Below are positions 13,377 to 21,475 of a stretch of DNA of 25,006 nt, piece after piece. Both the position numbers and the translations under genes were made by a program. How positions within the stretch are numbered: position 1 is the first letter of the stretch; every line of letters starts with the position of its first letter. The DNA lies in the IMG/VR virus record IMGVR_UViG_3300036766_000116, positions 1 through 25,006 of that record, one strand, 5' to 3'. A model generated the notes under the pieces. It was given only the letters and a program-made list of their open reading frames with translations, ran no database searches and was not told where the DNA came from. The stretch comes from a virus.

Positions 13377-15400
13377 GCTATACCGCCCCCGATACGTTTT
13401 CTACTATTCGTCCTGTTCCCGATCTCCACTCTCACCGCAAGCCCTGAGTTTGATTCTATCGGATGCACAGAGACTGAGGGATTGATTGACATAGACTGAG
13501 AACCGTAACGCCCGGCCTGACCCACTGAATTGATGGGTGAGATTCGTTCCGGTTGCCCGTTCCAAGCAATCTGATATGGACGACCACTTTTCATACCTAC
13601 GCCTGCCACTGGTTCCGTGATTGTCCCACCGCTGTCGAAAATCAGAGCACCTAAAGCCGTGAAGATATTCCCCGTTGCCCCGGCTGTCAGAAGATTGGCA
13701 ATCATTCCAGGTAATGCCGTCAGGGCAGAAGTTGCAAATGTTGAGATCATTCTATCGAGCAAACTGTTACCAAGCCCAAATGCCTGTGCAAATCCCTGAG
13801 CAAGATATGAAGTCGCTTCTTGAAAACCGTTCTGCATCGAATCCGTCAGACTATTGACAGCTATTTGAGCTTGAGAAATCCCTGCGGTCATCGGTTCAAT
13901 AAGTCCGACGTTGGCTGCCTTTTCAATTCCAGCGACTTTCCCCGGTTTGGTTTCTTTCCCCAGCCACCGCTTACTCAATCCTTCGGCTATTTTCTGTTCC
14001 CCGGTCTTTTGGAATAAATCCCAATACTTCTGTAACCAAACGACTCGCTCCTTTTCATAGTCTGCAAGCTCCTTTGCTACTTTGGCTTGGTCTTCCATCT
14101 CCTTTGTAAAGGGTGGAACCATTGCACCGCTTGCGAACCATTCTGTTGTACTTGTCAGTTCCGGTCTCTTGGCACCCCCAGGAAGTCCCCCCTTGATGAA
14201 CCCCTTCTCCTTCGGCGGGCTGAAAAGAAGTGTAAGAGGATTTGTCAGAGCGCCGAGCAACTTCACAGCATCAGTCCATGAAATGCTTGCATCCTTCAGC
14301 GAGTTGGTAAGATTATTGACGGCAAACGTCATCGTATCCCAGACAGGAGCAAGAATACCGGCCCCGCTTGAGAGAGTATTGAAAAGATTATCAATCGAAG
14401 TATTGAGTCTGTCGATCGAATCCTGAGTCTTTGCCGTTGCCCCTGCAAATTGATCCTGTTGCATCCCCGCCTTTTCGAGAAGCATCGTCATAAAGGCAAC
14501 ACGCTTCTCGTTCTCGCTCAGTTTGTCGGAAGTCTTTCCAAGTGTCCGGGCGTAACTTGCCTCGGCGTCTTCCATCGAAAAGCTATAACCAAGCGCCAAT
14601 GCCGCTCGTTTTCCAGCTCCAAGTTCTGCACGGAGAATCAAATGCAATACTTCTTCGACCTTCATTCCAAGCAAGTCAGCCCGTGCCTCTGCAAGTTTGA
14701 AAATCTCAGGCATCTTTGCGAAGTCAGTTCCGGCAAGTTTGAATTGGACGGCATTTTGCAGAAGTATGAGTTCAGAGACTTGATTGCCTGTTGCTTCCGT
14801 CAGTTGTCCAAGAATACTGACTGCGTTCTTGCCTTCTTTTGACGCAAGTACTTCGAGTTGATTGCGGAGCATTTCGACCCTTGCCCCAGCGACGGCGAAA
14901 TCTTTGAGCTTGTAGATTGCAGCAGTCAAGCCAACAACAAGACCGGCAACACCTAATCCTGCGGCAGCTATATTGAGATTAAACAGTCGTGAAGCACTTG
15001 CCCCGGAATCTGCAGCATCTTTATATCTCGTCGCAATCATATTCGACAAGTGATTGAGCTGTTGCCCGGTTTTTGTTGCTGCAAGACCACCCATTTCCAT
15101 CACCGAATGGAAACTCCGCAATCGTTCACCAAGAGTGAAGTAGGAAGTCATCATCTTGGCGTGAGTCGATTGGGCAAGTTTTGCAGCTTCATTATTGTAA
15201 TCTCTCATTGTCGCGATGTTCTTGCCCAATTCATCACGAAGCTTACCGGGATCGGTAGCTTTGAAAGCCGCATTCATTGCCTTTGTGACTTTAGCAACCT
15301 CATCAATCGATCCGCCCGTTGTATTGAGCTTCTTAATGAGGTCGTTGATGTCCTTCTGACCGGCAAGCGTTATCGAAATATGGAGGTCATTATCAGCCAT
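13373..15400 (-). CDS. Tail tape-measure protein
   Basis: The 675-residue protein is helical with repeated Ala/Lys/Asp-rich coiled-coil-like stretches (1-130), and a hydrophobic segment at about 141-163 (NLNIAAAGLGVAGLVVGLTA) that may insert in the host membrane. The C-terminus has the usual tape-measure ending: a hydrophobic region, then FDSGGTITEPVAGVGMKSGR and ERISPINSVG. If 0.15 nm per helical residue holds, the tail is about 100 nm. The ATG at 15400 overlaps the stop of the frameshifted chaperone extension (TAATG). It sets tail length and is ejected with the DNA. Confidence 0.93.
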   Translation of the reverse strand: MADNDLHISITLAGQKDINDLIKKLNTTGGSIDEVAKVTKAMNAAFKATDPGKLRDELGKNIATMRDYNNEAAKLAQSTHAKMMTSYFTLGERLRSFHSVMEMGGLAATKTGQQLNHLSNMIATRYKDAADSGASASRLFNLNIAAAGLGVAGLVVGLTAAIYKLKDFAVAGARVEMLRNQLEVLASKEGKNAVSILGQLTEATGNQVSELILLQNAVQFKLAGTDFAKMPEIFKLAEARADLLGMKVEEVLHLILRAELGAGKRAALALGYSFSMEDAEASYARTLGKTSDKLSENEKRVAFMTMLLEKAGMQQDQFAGATAKTQDSIDRLNTSIDNLFNTLSSGAGILAPVWDTMTFAVNNLTNSLKDASISWTDAVKLLGALTNPLTLLFSPPKEKGFIKGGLPGGAKRPELTSTTEWFASGAMVPPFTKEMEDQAKVAKELADYEKERVVWLQKYWDLFQKTGEQKIAEGLSKRWLGKETKPGKVAGIEKAANVGLIEPMTAGISQAQIAVNSLTDSMQNGFQEATSYLAQGFAQAFGLGNSLLDRMISTFATSALTALPGMIANLLTAGATGNIFTALGALIFDSGGTITEPVAGVGMKSGRPYQIAWNGQPERISPINSVGQAGRYGSQSMSINPSVSVHPIESNSGLAVRVEIGNRTNSRKRIGGGIA

Positions 15401-15962
15401 TACTTTGTCTCAAATTGTTTTGCCTTTGCCCAAGCATCATATTGACTAAGATAGAACCACATCAAAGCATCTTCCACTGTCCACTCCTTCAAAAACTTGT
15501 CCCGTTTCGTTCCGTCACCGTCTGAGAGTTGATAAAGCAAGAACTCAATACTATATGCGCTTGGTATAGGATCGACTTTCTTCCCCGTCTTGAATCTTAG
15601 GAAGTCTCGTTGGGCTTTTCTTGTCCTTTTTGTGTCTCCCCTTCCCAGACGAAAAAACTTTGTATAATCCCGACGATCTCAACCATCGTAACCGCATTAA
15701 ACCTGAGAGCCTTTGGCAGATAGCCGAACCATCCCAAGAACTTCCACAGAAAAGACTTCTCGAATATGCTATTGCAGAAATCCCGCCACAATGTTTTGAA
15801 TTTCTTATACTCCGCATCCCCTTCGAGCATTTTCTTGAAGTCCAATGCTGCGAACTGTTTTTCATAGTCGTGTTTCAGCAGTCCGATGTAGGCTTCAATG
15901 GTTGGCTTAACGAACTGAAACTCCTTGCCTCCGACTGTGATTGTTCCCTCTTTGCTGGTCAT
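15400..15962 (-). CDS. Tail assembly chaperone, -1 frameshift product (GT-like)
   Basis: Joined product: zero frame from 15962 to the slippery site at 15651-15657, then the -1 frame to the TAA at 15400, 187 residues in all. The 83-residue -1 extension is clearly coding: RLGRGDTKRTRKAQRDFLRF, then IPSAYSIEFLLYQLSDGDGT, FLKEWTVEDALMWFYLSQYD. It has no start codon with a ribosome-binding site. This is the arrangement of lambda G/GT and many tailed phages: a short chaperone made in excess and a minor longer form, which coat the tape measure and recruit tube subunits. The frame pair, position just before the tape measure and slippery heptamer agree. Confidence 0.83.
15597..15962 (-). CDS. Tail assembly chaperone, short form (G-like)
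   Basis: The 121-residue zero-frame product starts at the ATG at 15962 with AGGAAACG before it, overlapping the previous stop. It begins MTSKEGTITVGGKEFQFVKP, a beta-hairpin start typical of tail chaperones, followed by helices (TIEAYIGLLKHDYEKQFAAL, FKTLWRDFCNSIFEKSFLWK). It ends at a TAA at 15597-15599 if no shift occurs. It shares the first 104 residues with the frameshifted form. Confidence 0.83.
   Translation of the reverse strand: MTSKEGTITVGGKEFQFVKPTIEAYIGLLKHDYEKQFAALDFKKMLEGDAEYKKFKTLWRDFCNSIFEKSFLWKFLGWFGYLPKALRFNAVTMVEIVGIIQSFFVWEGETQKGQEKPNETS
15651..15657 (-). promoter_or_regulatory. -1 frameshift slippery heptamer T TTT TTC
   Basis: In the zero frame the codons are AGT TTT TTC GTC, giving X XXY YYZ as T TTT TTC. 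After a -1 slip both anticodons can still pair. From there the -1 frame has no stop until 15400, 84 codons later. No strong downstream stem is obvious. Confidence 0.75.
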
Positions 15963-16474
15963 CGTTTCCTCGCTGGTATGGTTGTTTTGTAAATGAACCC
16001 GCTGAGCATCTCTTTCAGCTTTGATTTGTCCTCTTCCTGAAAAATAAAAGCCCTACGTGCAGGGATAGTCGGTTTCAAAGTCCTACCGACTTTCATCAAG
16101 GCCATAAATTTCCACATCTCATTGCCGGTTAGAAAAAACATACGCCAGAAAAAGAGCTTTGACTTCTCTGTAACCTTCGGCCTCGGTTTTGCACCAAACT
16201 CATTTGCATAGTCATAGATTTTCGGATTATCAATACCCGCCTTAGCCCAATCTGTCCCGCTTGACTTGCGGATTCTTGATACCGTGCTGCCTCGGAATGA
16301 CGGGATATAGTTTCCTACTGGAGTTACTTTCTTCGGCCACTTCTTCGGTCTGCCGCCTTCGTTGAAATTCCGAATCAACGAGTTATACATCAACTCGCTT
16401 GCCTGTTTCATAATCTCAGGCCAACTTACTTCTTTGAAAGCCCCAAAGTTATGTTCGATCTTAATGTCGATCAC
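15959..16474 (-). CDS. Phage virion morphogenesis protein (Mu gpG-like)
   Basis: The start is a GTG at 16474 overlapping the upstream stop (GTGA). The 171-residue basic protein has helical and loop parts typical of the phage virion morphogenesis family: LMYNSLIRNFNEGGRPKKWP, KSSGTDWAKAGIDNPKIYDY, ANEFGAKP, ending AFIFQEEDKSKLKEMLSGFI. In Mu, gpG acts in head-tail joining or tail completion. It overlaps the chaperone start at its end. The central WPKK and NEFGA stretches support the call. Confidence 0.7.
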   Translation of the reverse strand: MIDIKIEHNFGAFKEVSWPEIMKQASELMYNSLIRNFNEGGRPKKWPKKVTPVGNYIPSFRGSTVSRIRKSSGTDWAKAGIDNPKIYDYANEFGAKPRPKVTEKSKLFFWRMFFLTGNEMWKFMALMKVGRTLKPTIPARRAFIFQEEDKSKLKEMLSGFIYKTTIPARKR

Positions 16475-17004
16475 GCAAGTAGCCTTATAGCATAGTCAGA
16501 TTGATAAATCACAATCCCGGGAAGGTTGACAATAAGAATCTCATCCTGTCCACCTGTTTCGTAAAGCGGAGACAATGGATTAAATTCTGACGTTGAGATT
16601 GCCGTCCCTGACATTGCAGTATAGCCGGGCAAAAGCTGTGAGGTCATATACGGGACTTTGCCGTGCAGGTCGTCAAAGCAAGCTGCCAGCATATCGTAGG
16701 CACTTCTGACGGCCTCCTCAGTTTTTCTCAAAGACTTTGCTCCGGTGAATATCCTGAACGTCAGCGTATGGATGTATGTCTTGCCGCTCGAGTCTCTGTT
16801 GGCTTTCTCTCCCACCCGGCCTTGATACGAGACATAACAAAACGGCAACAACCGGACAAAGCCCTGCATATATTCCGGGTCAAAGAACATTTCCGGACTG
16901 ACTTGTCCGGCGTAGGTATCGACTGCTACGCTTGAGAAGTTCGTCGTATCGGCTTCAAGCGTTGCAATAATTTGGTCTTCAATCTCAGATACTTTGTATC
17001 TCAT
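16471..17004 (-). CDS. DUF1834 (Mu gp37-like) structural protein
   Basis: The 177-residue protein starts MRYKVSEIEDQIIATLEADT, the characteristic opening of the Mu gp37/DUF1834 family, and continues with FCYVSYQGRVG and a TYIHTLTFRIFTGAKSL strand-helix section. It ends EILIVNLPGIVIYQS. Members sit between the head connector and tail genes and probably help join head and tail. The ATG overlaps the upstream gene's stop (ATGA), and its own end overlaps the gpG-like gene. Confidence 0.8.
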   Translation of the reverse strand: MRYKVSEIEDQIIATLEADTTNFSSVAVDTYAGQVSPEMFFDPEYMQGFVRLLPFCYVSYQGRVGEKANRDSSGKTYIHTLTFRIFTGAKSLRKTEEAVRSAYDMLAACFDDLHGKVPYMTSQLLPGYTAMSGTAISTSEFNPLSPLYETGGQDEILIVNLPGIVIYQSDYAIRLLA

Positions 17005-17360
17005 TTGATTCTCACGTAATAGGCAAACATCTCTTTGGACTTGTCACCCTCTGGATTCCCCGCCTCTTCATTCCAAACGCTAATCCGCCGTTTTAATCTT
17101 GGCAACCACCAATCGATTCCCTCACTTGCATCGTAGTCGATCAATTCTCCGCTTTGATTTTTTTTCCCGCACCGGAATTTCATCTGCCATAGAGGCCAGA
17201 AACTTTGTAACCAAGCGATAACGTTTCTTATAGGCTTTCTCAAAATATCAACCATCGATTTCTGTAACGGGGGAAGTAATTCGTAATATGACGGAATCGG
17301 TCCTTCCTGCCATTCACTAATAACTTTATTCGGTGGGCATATTGGTTTGGCTGGTTTCAC
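17001..17360 (-). CDS. Unknown 119-residue protein in the head-tail joining cluster
   Basis: The start is a GTG at 17360 preceded by GGGAGGACAAA, a good ribosome-binding site. The product is basic and Trp/Pro-rich: MKPAKPICPPNKVISEW, then IPSYYELLPPLQKSMVDIL, NVIAWLQSFWPLWQMKF and WWLPRLKRRISVWNEEAGNP. No membrane helix or known motif is clear. It is followed by an ATGA overlap into the DUF1834 gene. Function unknown; location suggests a minor structural or assembly factor. Confidence 0.7.
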   Translation of the reverse strand: MKPAKPICPPNKVISEWQEGPIPSYYELLPPLQKSMVDILRKPIRNVIAWLQSFWPLWQMKFRCGKKNQSGELIDYDASEGIDWWLPRLKRRISVWNEEAGNPEGDKSKEMFAYYVRIK

Positions 17361-17372
17361 TTTGTCCTCCCA

Positions 17373-18101
17373 TTAGTATTCATACATTCCGTTGTCGGTG
17401 TCGTTGAAATCCACAAGCGGCGTAGTCTCTGCATTAGTGAAGTCTGCTACCGTCGTCGCAAGCGTAGCCGTTGTGGGTAGATTGACCTTCCCCTCTCCGA
17501 TATCCTGAAGCTGTTGCATTGCGTCCTTGTTTATCTCAGTCCATGCTTTCGGTATTTCCATATTGACCGGGCGTCGTTGCATTGCCTTGAAACAGGCGAG
17601 GTCTGTAGCGATGTCCTTGATTAAGTCCGGGACGGTCGTAAAGGGAACGGTATAGAGTATTCCGCATTTAGAATCTATCAAAGTATCAACGTCAGTCAGT
17701 ATCGAGTCCAGCACAACGGCATCACCGATTGTAGCATTTGCCGTGTCGTTGGTCAACTGCGCCATCATCGTGCGGGAAATCTTGCGCTCAATGTCTGTGA
17801 AGGTGCAATAGTGAGTCTGGACGATAATATCGACTTCTCTTGCCGTTAGCACTGCATCGCCGCTTGCAGTTATCGTCACTGCATTGATGCTTGTAACAAC
17901 CGCCGAGACGATATTGGTCATTGTCGGAATCAAGATACTTGAACTTGCCACAGGGCTAAAGGCACTTGCCAGCGTCCCGACATAGACGCCTGACCCGGTG
18001 CGTGTCCAGACCAAAGCACCAAGAGAATTAACCAGTTCCGTCGCTACGGGTGCATTCGTACTCGTCTGTGTCAGTGTTGCGATATAGATTTTATCAGCCA
18101 T
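17373..18101 (-). CDS. DUF1320 (Mu gp36-like) connector with extra N-terminal beta domain
   Basis: I chose the ATG at 18101 with GAGGAAGTG upstream; a GTG one codon before is possible. The 242 residues fall into two parts. Residues about 1-90 are a beta-rich domain (KIYIATLTQTSTNAPVATEL, VWTRTGSGVYVGTLASAF). Residues about 95-200 match the gp36/DUF1320 head-tail connector: YCTFTDIERKISRTMMAQLT, ILTDVDTLIDSKCGILYTVP, LIKDIATDLACFKAMQRRP. A tail of Thr and Asp follows. DUF1320 proteins are normally about 140 residues, so the N-terminal domain is an addition, perhaps an exposed decoration at the neck. Confidence 0.78.
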   Translation of the reverse strand: MADKIYIATLTQTSTNAPVATELVNSLGALVWTRTGSGVYVGTLASAFSPVASSSILIPTMTNIVSAVVTSINAVTITASGDAVLTAREVDIIVQTHYCTFTDIERKISRTMMAQLTNDTANATIGDAVVLDSILTDVDTLIDSKCGILYTVPFTTVPDLIKDIATDLACFKAMQRRPVNMEIPKAWTEINKDAMQQLQDIGEGKVNLPTTATLATTVADFTNAETTPLVDFNDTDNGMYEY

Positions 18102-18137
18102 CACTTCCTCACTTGGACAACAGCGATAGTATTCGTT

Positions 18138-18860
18138 TCATAGGGCTATCTTCCAGAATTGATCTTGACGTTCGTCTTTTTCATCATTAGGATTGAGACC
18201 TTGAATAAGTCTGCTCATTGCTTTCGCTTTCTGTTCGATTGTCAGCGTATATTCGTGATACAATGACTTTCTGAATCCTCGTTCCTTGAATATGTCCTCG
18301 AATGACTTGAACGCCAGTCCGAAACGTGCGATGTTCTGCGTCAAAGCAAAATCGTCTACCAGGTGCTCTGCTGTCATTCCGAAAGACTTCTCTGCGGGTG
18401 TCGGGGTGATTCTTGCCATCGCTTGAGCCGGAGTCATATCCAATGGCCTCCACAAGTCCAGACACAGTTTCGATGCGACCATAAACCAGTTGCCCGGTGC
18501 AATGTATCGTCCGTTTCTGAGGTTGTATTCGTCCGGCCTGAAGCGGATATGAGACACGTCCGATGAGTGAAAGGCAACCGTCCCCATTGGCAGGTAGATC
18601 GTGAAGTCCGGGCACTCGGGATGAATAAGACAGTCGGAATCCACATACAAATTCCAATCCGCCTTGTGTTCCTGTGCGAGGTCGTGAATCTGGAGCTTCT
18701 CGTATGTCACCGGCCAATCGGGAAACTTGCGCTCTGTGATTGTGTGAATCTCCGCCCCGATCCGCTTTGCATAGAGGTTGATATATGGGTAGGTGATTCG
18801 TGTAACCTCCGGTGCATACTGACCGATGTTCAAGAGGTAAATCATTTTGCTGGTTTTCAC
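18138..18860 (-). CDS. GT-A-like glycosyltransferase
   Basis: It starts at a GTG at 18860 with GGAGGACAAC upstream. The 240 residues begin with a beta strand (KMIYLLNIGQYAPEVTRITY), a helix, and IGAEIHTITERKFPDWPVTYEKL. A DSD motif at 74-76 (WNLYVDSDCLIHP) is the metal and nucleotide-sugar site of GT-A glycosyltransferases. A later GNWFMVASKLCLDLW fits the acceptor region, and AEHLVDDFALTQNI the usual late helix. It would transfer sugar from a nucleotide-sugar. The target is unknown: capsid proteins, host glycans or DNA. No GT family is assigned. Its place between two head genes is unusual. Confidence 0.7.
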   Translation of the reverse strand: MKTSKMIYLLNIGQYAPEVTRITYPYINLYAKRIGAEIHTITERKFPDWPVTYEKLQIHDLAQEHKADWNLYVDSDCLIHPECPDFTIYLPMGTVAFHSSDVSHIRFRPDEYNLRNGRYIAPGNWFMVASKLCLDLWRPLDMTPAQAMARITPTPAEKSFGMTAEHLVDDFALTQNIARFGLAFKSFEDIFKERGFRKSLYHEYTLTIEQKAKAMSRLIQGLNPNDEKDERQDQFWKIAL

Positions 18861-18913
18861 GTTGTCCTCCGTTAGTGAATGGGGAAACCCTCCGGCTTCC
18901 CCATCCGAAAAGA

Positions 18914-19900
18914 TTATACGATAGACAATGCCATAGTCCCCGTGCCAGCAGCCGAAGCTGCAGCGGTCGTGAACCACGTATCGTTGTTCGCACCAACAGC
19001 GGAATAGCCGACCGAAGCACACCGGTCAAGCAACAGTCCGAGGTTGTTCGGTGTCGCACCGATGATGATGGTCGCAATCGCCGTCTGTGCCCCTGAGTTC
19101 CAGTTAAGGAACTTGCAACGGTCGAAGACGATAAAGCCTCCAAGCGTTGCGGCGTTGGTAATCAGAATCGCGCCTCTGGTCGTTGTGGCAGAATACGAGA
19201 TGAAGTAGCAATCCGTAAAGAAGTTCTGCCCAATCTGAGTCGTTGTGATTCCAAGCACCAAGTTGCCATTCGTCGCTGCACGGATGATACCGTTCGTTCC
19301 GAAGTAACACCGGTCGAAGGTGCATTCCGAAGCCGATAGCGTTAGGTCGTTCGCTGTCGCTGCCGCCGCCGGGGTTGCATGATTCGCACCCAAGAAGTGA
19401 CAGTTGACAAACGAATTTCTGTTGGCTGTGACTTTGACGCATCCAACCGCCGCCACATCCGAGCCGCCATTGACGAAATAGACGTTCTCGAAATGGTTGT
19501 TCTCTCCCTGGATGTCAACCAGATATGTCAGAGCGAGCGATGCCGTAGCGTTCGCTATCCTTGCACGGCTGTTGTATCCGGTGCGAGAAGCGACACCAAA
19601 GACCGTAATGCAGGTCTTTGTCCATGCAAGGGCCGCCGTGAGGTAAGAGGTTGTTGCGGCTGACGTGGCCCCTCGGCTGATGAGAGCGATACCGTCACCG
19701 GCCCCGGTCGTGCAGGCCGTGTAAGCAGTTAAGAAATTCGCAAACGCAGTATCAGGCGTCAACCCGTCATTCGATGCACTTCCTGACGTAGGGTCGACAA
19801 AGAACCACACGCCCCTGATGAATGGAAGACCTATTGCGAGTTGTTTTGCTTCTGCCGCCGATTGAAGATCGACAGCAGCAGTTGTATTGAGAGTTCCCAT
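18914..19900 (-). CDS. Beta-helix-like virion protein in the head cluster
   Basis: The 328-residue protein starts at the ATG at 19900 (GGGGAGGGAC upstream). After ~30 residues comes GVWFFVDPTSGSASNDGLTP and DTAFANF, the usual lead-in of parallel right-handed beta-helix proteins of the pectate-lyase fold. Repeated strand-turn units follow: NHFENVYFVNGG, NSFVNCHFLGANHA, CTFDRCYFGTNGI, NFFTDCYFIS, IVFDRCKFLNW. The repeated F-x-x-C-x-F pattern stacks aromatic and Cys residues. No catalytic acids are evident, so it is probably structural. Placed next to the capsid gene, it may be a head decoration or fibre. Confidence 0.7.
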   Translation of the reverse strand: MGTLNTTAAVDLQSAAEAKQLAIGLPFIRGVWFFVDPTSGSASNDGLTPDTAFANFLTAYTACTTGAGDGIALISRGATSAATTSYLTAALAWTKTCITVFGVASRTGYNSRARIANATASLALTYLVDIQGENNHFENVYFVNGGSDVAAVGCVKVTANRNSFVNCHFLGANHATPAAAATANDLTLSASECTFDRCYFGTNGIIRAATNGNLVLGITTTQIGQNFFTDCYFISYSATTTRGAILITNAATLGGFIVFDRCKFLNWNSGAQTAIATIIIGATPNNLGLLLDRCASVGYSAVGANNDTWFTTAAASAAGTGTMALSIV

Positions 19901-19918
19901 TGTATTTGTCCCTCCCCG

Positions 19919-20947
19919 TTAGGCGATTGAATAAATAAGGACGCCCGCTTCATTGGCCGTTACCGCTGGCGTGAAGAAGTGCTGTTGGTCGTAGACCATT
20001 GACTTCGTCTGATTCTCGAAGTAAGACTCCACGATAGGAGAGTTCATACGAACCCAGGTATAACCAAATGCTGGCTCAATACCACTGCCTGCGCCACGAA
20101 TCAAGATTCCGAAGTTGTTCGACTGCACGGAATCCCACAAGAAAGCCTTCGTCAGTGAAGACTTTCCAACTCCGCCATCAGAACCAACCGCAGAGCCGAC
20201 ACCGTAGACCGCTCCGCCGATTAAGACTTCATCGACGTGGAGCAACTGCGCTGCGGCTTGTGGCGTCAACTGTGACGGCGCAATCGGAGATCCGCCGTAT
20301 TTGATGCGCTTGAGGACTGAAGCATTGTTGATGAACAGTGTCCACGCACCCCAGGAGAAAAAGGCCACGTTACCGAAGCGTCCGTTTTTCTTGAGGATAA
20401 GTTCCTGTGCGTCCCACGCTTTCTTGACCGGATCGCCCGTTGTTCCCCACGCATAAGCAGCACCGGAAATGTAATGACCCGATGCGTAGTTCGTCGTGGT
20501 CGTGCAAGCTACTGCTTGGAGGTATTCACGATAGAGATTGATCCGGGCCGTCACGGTGAGAATCTTGCCGTTGACCAACATCTCAGGAGCACCGGCCCAT
20601 TCGTTCAAGTCTTCTTGCGGAATCGCTACGCCCTCGGCGTATTGATCGATAGAAGCTGTGACATATCCGGTTTGCATATTCAGGCGTGCGATCTTGCCGC
20701 CTGCCATACGCTTCATGTCACCGGAGATAACAAAAGCCTCTTGACCGAACGCAGGGAATCTCCCTGTTTGTTTCGGCATTGTAACTGGAGTTAGAAGTTT
20801 GTCACCGATTAGCTCGGCATTGGTATAGCCTTTGACCAGGTTCGTTGAAACGGGGTCACTTATTCGCAGAAGTGCTTGCGTCGAGTCCGATGCGAACTCT
20901 TTCACTTCCAGAGCGCCTTGAGGATTGCGGGCATAATAGATACTCAT
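19919..20947 (-). CDS. Major capsid protein
   Basis: The 342-residue protein starts at the ATG at 20947 behind AAAGGAGAACGAAC. It reads as an HK97-fold capsid protein: an N-terminal part (SIYYARNPQGALEVKEFASD), a regular beta/alpha body (FPAFGQEAFVISGDMKRMAG, ASIDQYAEGVAIPQEDLNEW), a helical middle (PVKKAWDAQELILKKNGRFG), and a late segment (AFLWDSVQSNNFGILIRGAG, EPAFGYTWVRMNSPIVESYF). Its place after the scaffold and decoration genes supports the call. No long N-terminal delta-domain is present, which fits a separate scaffold. Confidence 0.88.
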   Translation of the reverse strand: MSIYYARNPQGALEVKEFASDSTQALLRISDPVSTNLVKGYTNAELIGDKLLTPVTMPKQTGRFPAFGQEAFVISGDMKRMAGGKIARLNMQTGYVTASIDQYAEGVAIPQEDLNEWAGAPEMLVNGKILTVTARINLYREYLQAVACTTTTNYASGHYISGAAYAWGTTGDPVKKAWDAQELILKKNGRFGNVAFFSWGAWTLFINNASVLKRIKYGGSPIAPSQLTPQAAAQLLHVDEVLIGGAVYGVGSAVGSDGGVGKSSLTKAFLWDSVQSNNFGILIRGAGSGIEPAFGYTWVRMNSPIVESYFENQTKSMVYDQQHFFTPAVTANEAGVLIYSIA

Positions 20948-20959
20948 GTTCGTTCTCCT

Positions 20960-21376
20960 TTAGGCCGTTTTGCCATCGTTGAGGAAAAGGCTTACCAACA
21001 CGGTGTCGTTAACGACTCCCCCCGTGATTGCTTTTCCGATAGGATAACCTGTAGAGAGGTTTGTAACGCCTGCGCTTGTCGTTGCTGTCGAAGTTCCATC
21101 GATGTTCGCATAGACCGCCGTTGAACAAAGAACCTCAACCTTGCCGCCCTTTGTGACTGTTCCGGTCGCAATGATTTCTACGATCCCCGGAGGAAGTTTC
21201 ACCGTCGCATTGTCGCCTGACTTGGTGTCGGATTCAATGACTCCGAATACCGAGTTCGCGGCATTAGAAACGGCTGCACCGGCTGCGGTAATGAGACTCT
21301 TGCCCGCAAGATTTGCGGTCGTAGTCACAGAAACCGTAGCAGGCACCCAAAGATCACCACCTACGTTGTTGCCCAT
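20960..21376 (-). CDS. Capsid decoration-type protein (DUF2190-like)
   Basis: The 138-residue protein starts at the ATG at 21376 behind AAGGAG and is Ala/Gly/Thr/Val-rich and beta-type: WVPATVSVTTTANLAGKSLI, GVIESDTKSGDNATVKLPPG, VEIIATGTVTKGGKVEVLCS, and PIGKAITGGVVNDTVLVSLF. Size, composition and position between the protease/scaffold and capsid genes match small decoration proteins of the DUF2190 kind, which stabilise the capsid shell. Confidence 0.75.
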   Translation of the reverse strand: MGNNVGGDLWVPATVSVTTTANLAGKSLITAAGAAVSNAANSVFGVIESDTKSGDNATVKLPPGIVEIIATGTVTKGGKVEVLCSTAVYANIDGTSTATTSAGVTNLSTGYPIGKAITGGVVNDTVLVSLFLNDGKTA

Positions 21377-21475
21377 GATTGGACTCCTTGATGAATTGTG
21401 AATTGATTCTGTGTCTCTGTCGATTGCTCGGATGCTGGAGTCCGTTCAAAGACGATACAGAGTTACAGCGTGATA

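Noticed and set aside
15551-15865. Frame overlapping the chaperone in the +1 direction
   Set aside because: It is a shadow; the genuine second frame is -1 and reaches the tape-measure start.
18187-19143. 318-residue Arg/Ser-rich minus-strand frame
   Set aside because: It crosses the glycosyltransferase and beta-helix genes in another frame and has shadow composition.
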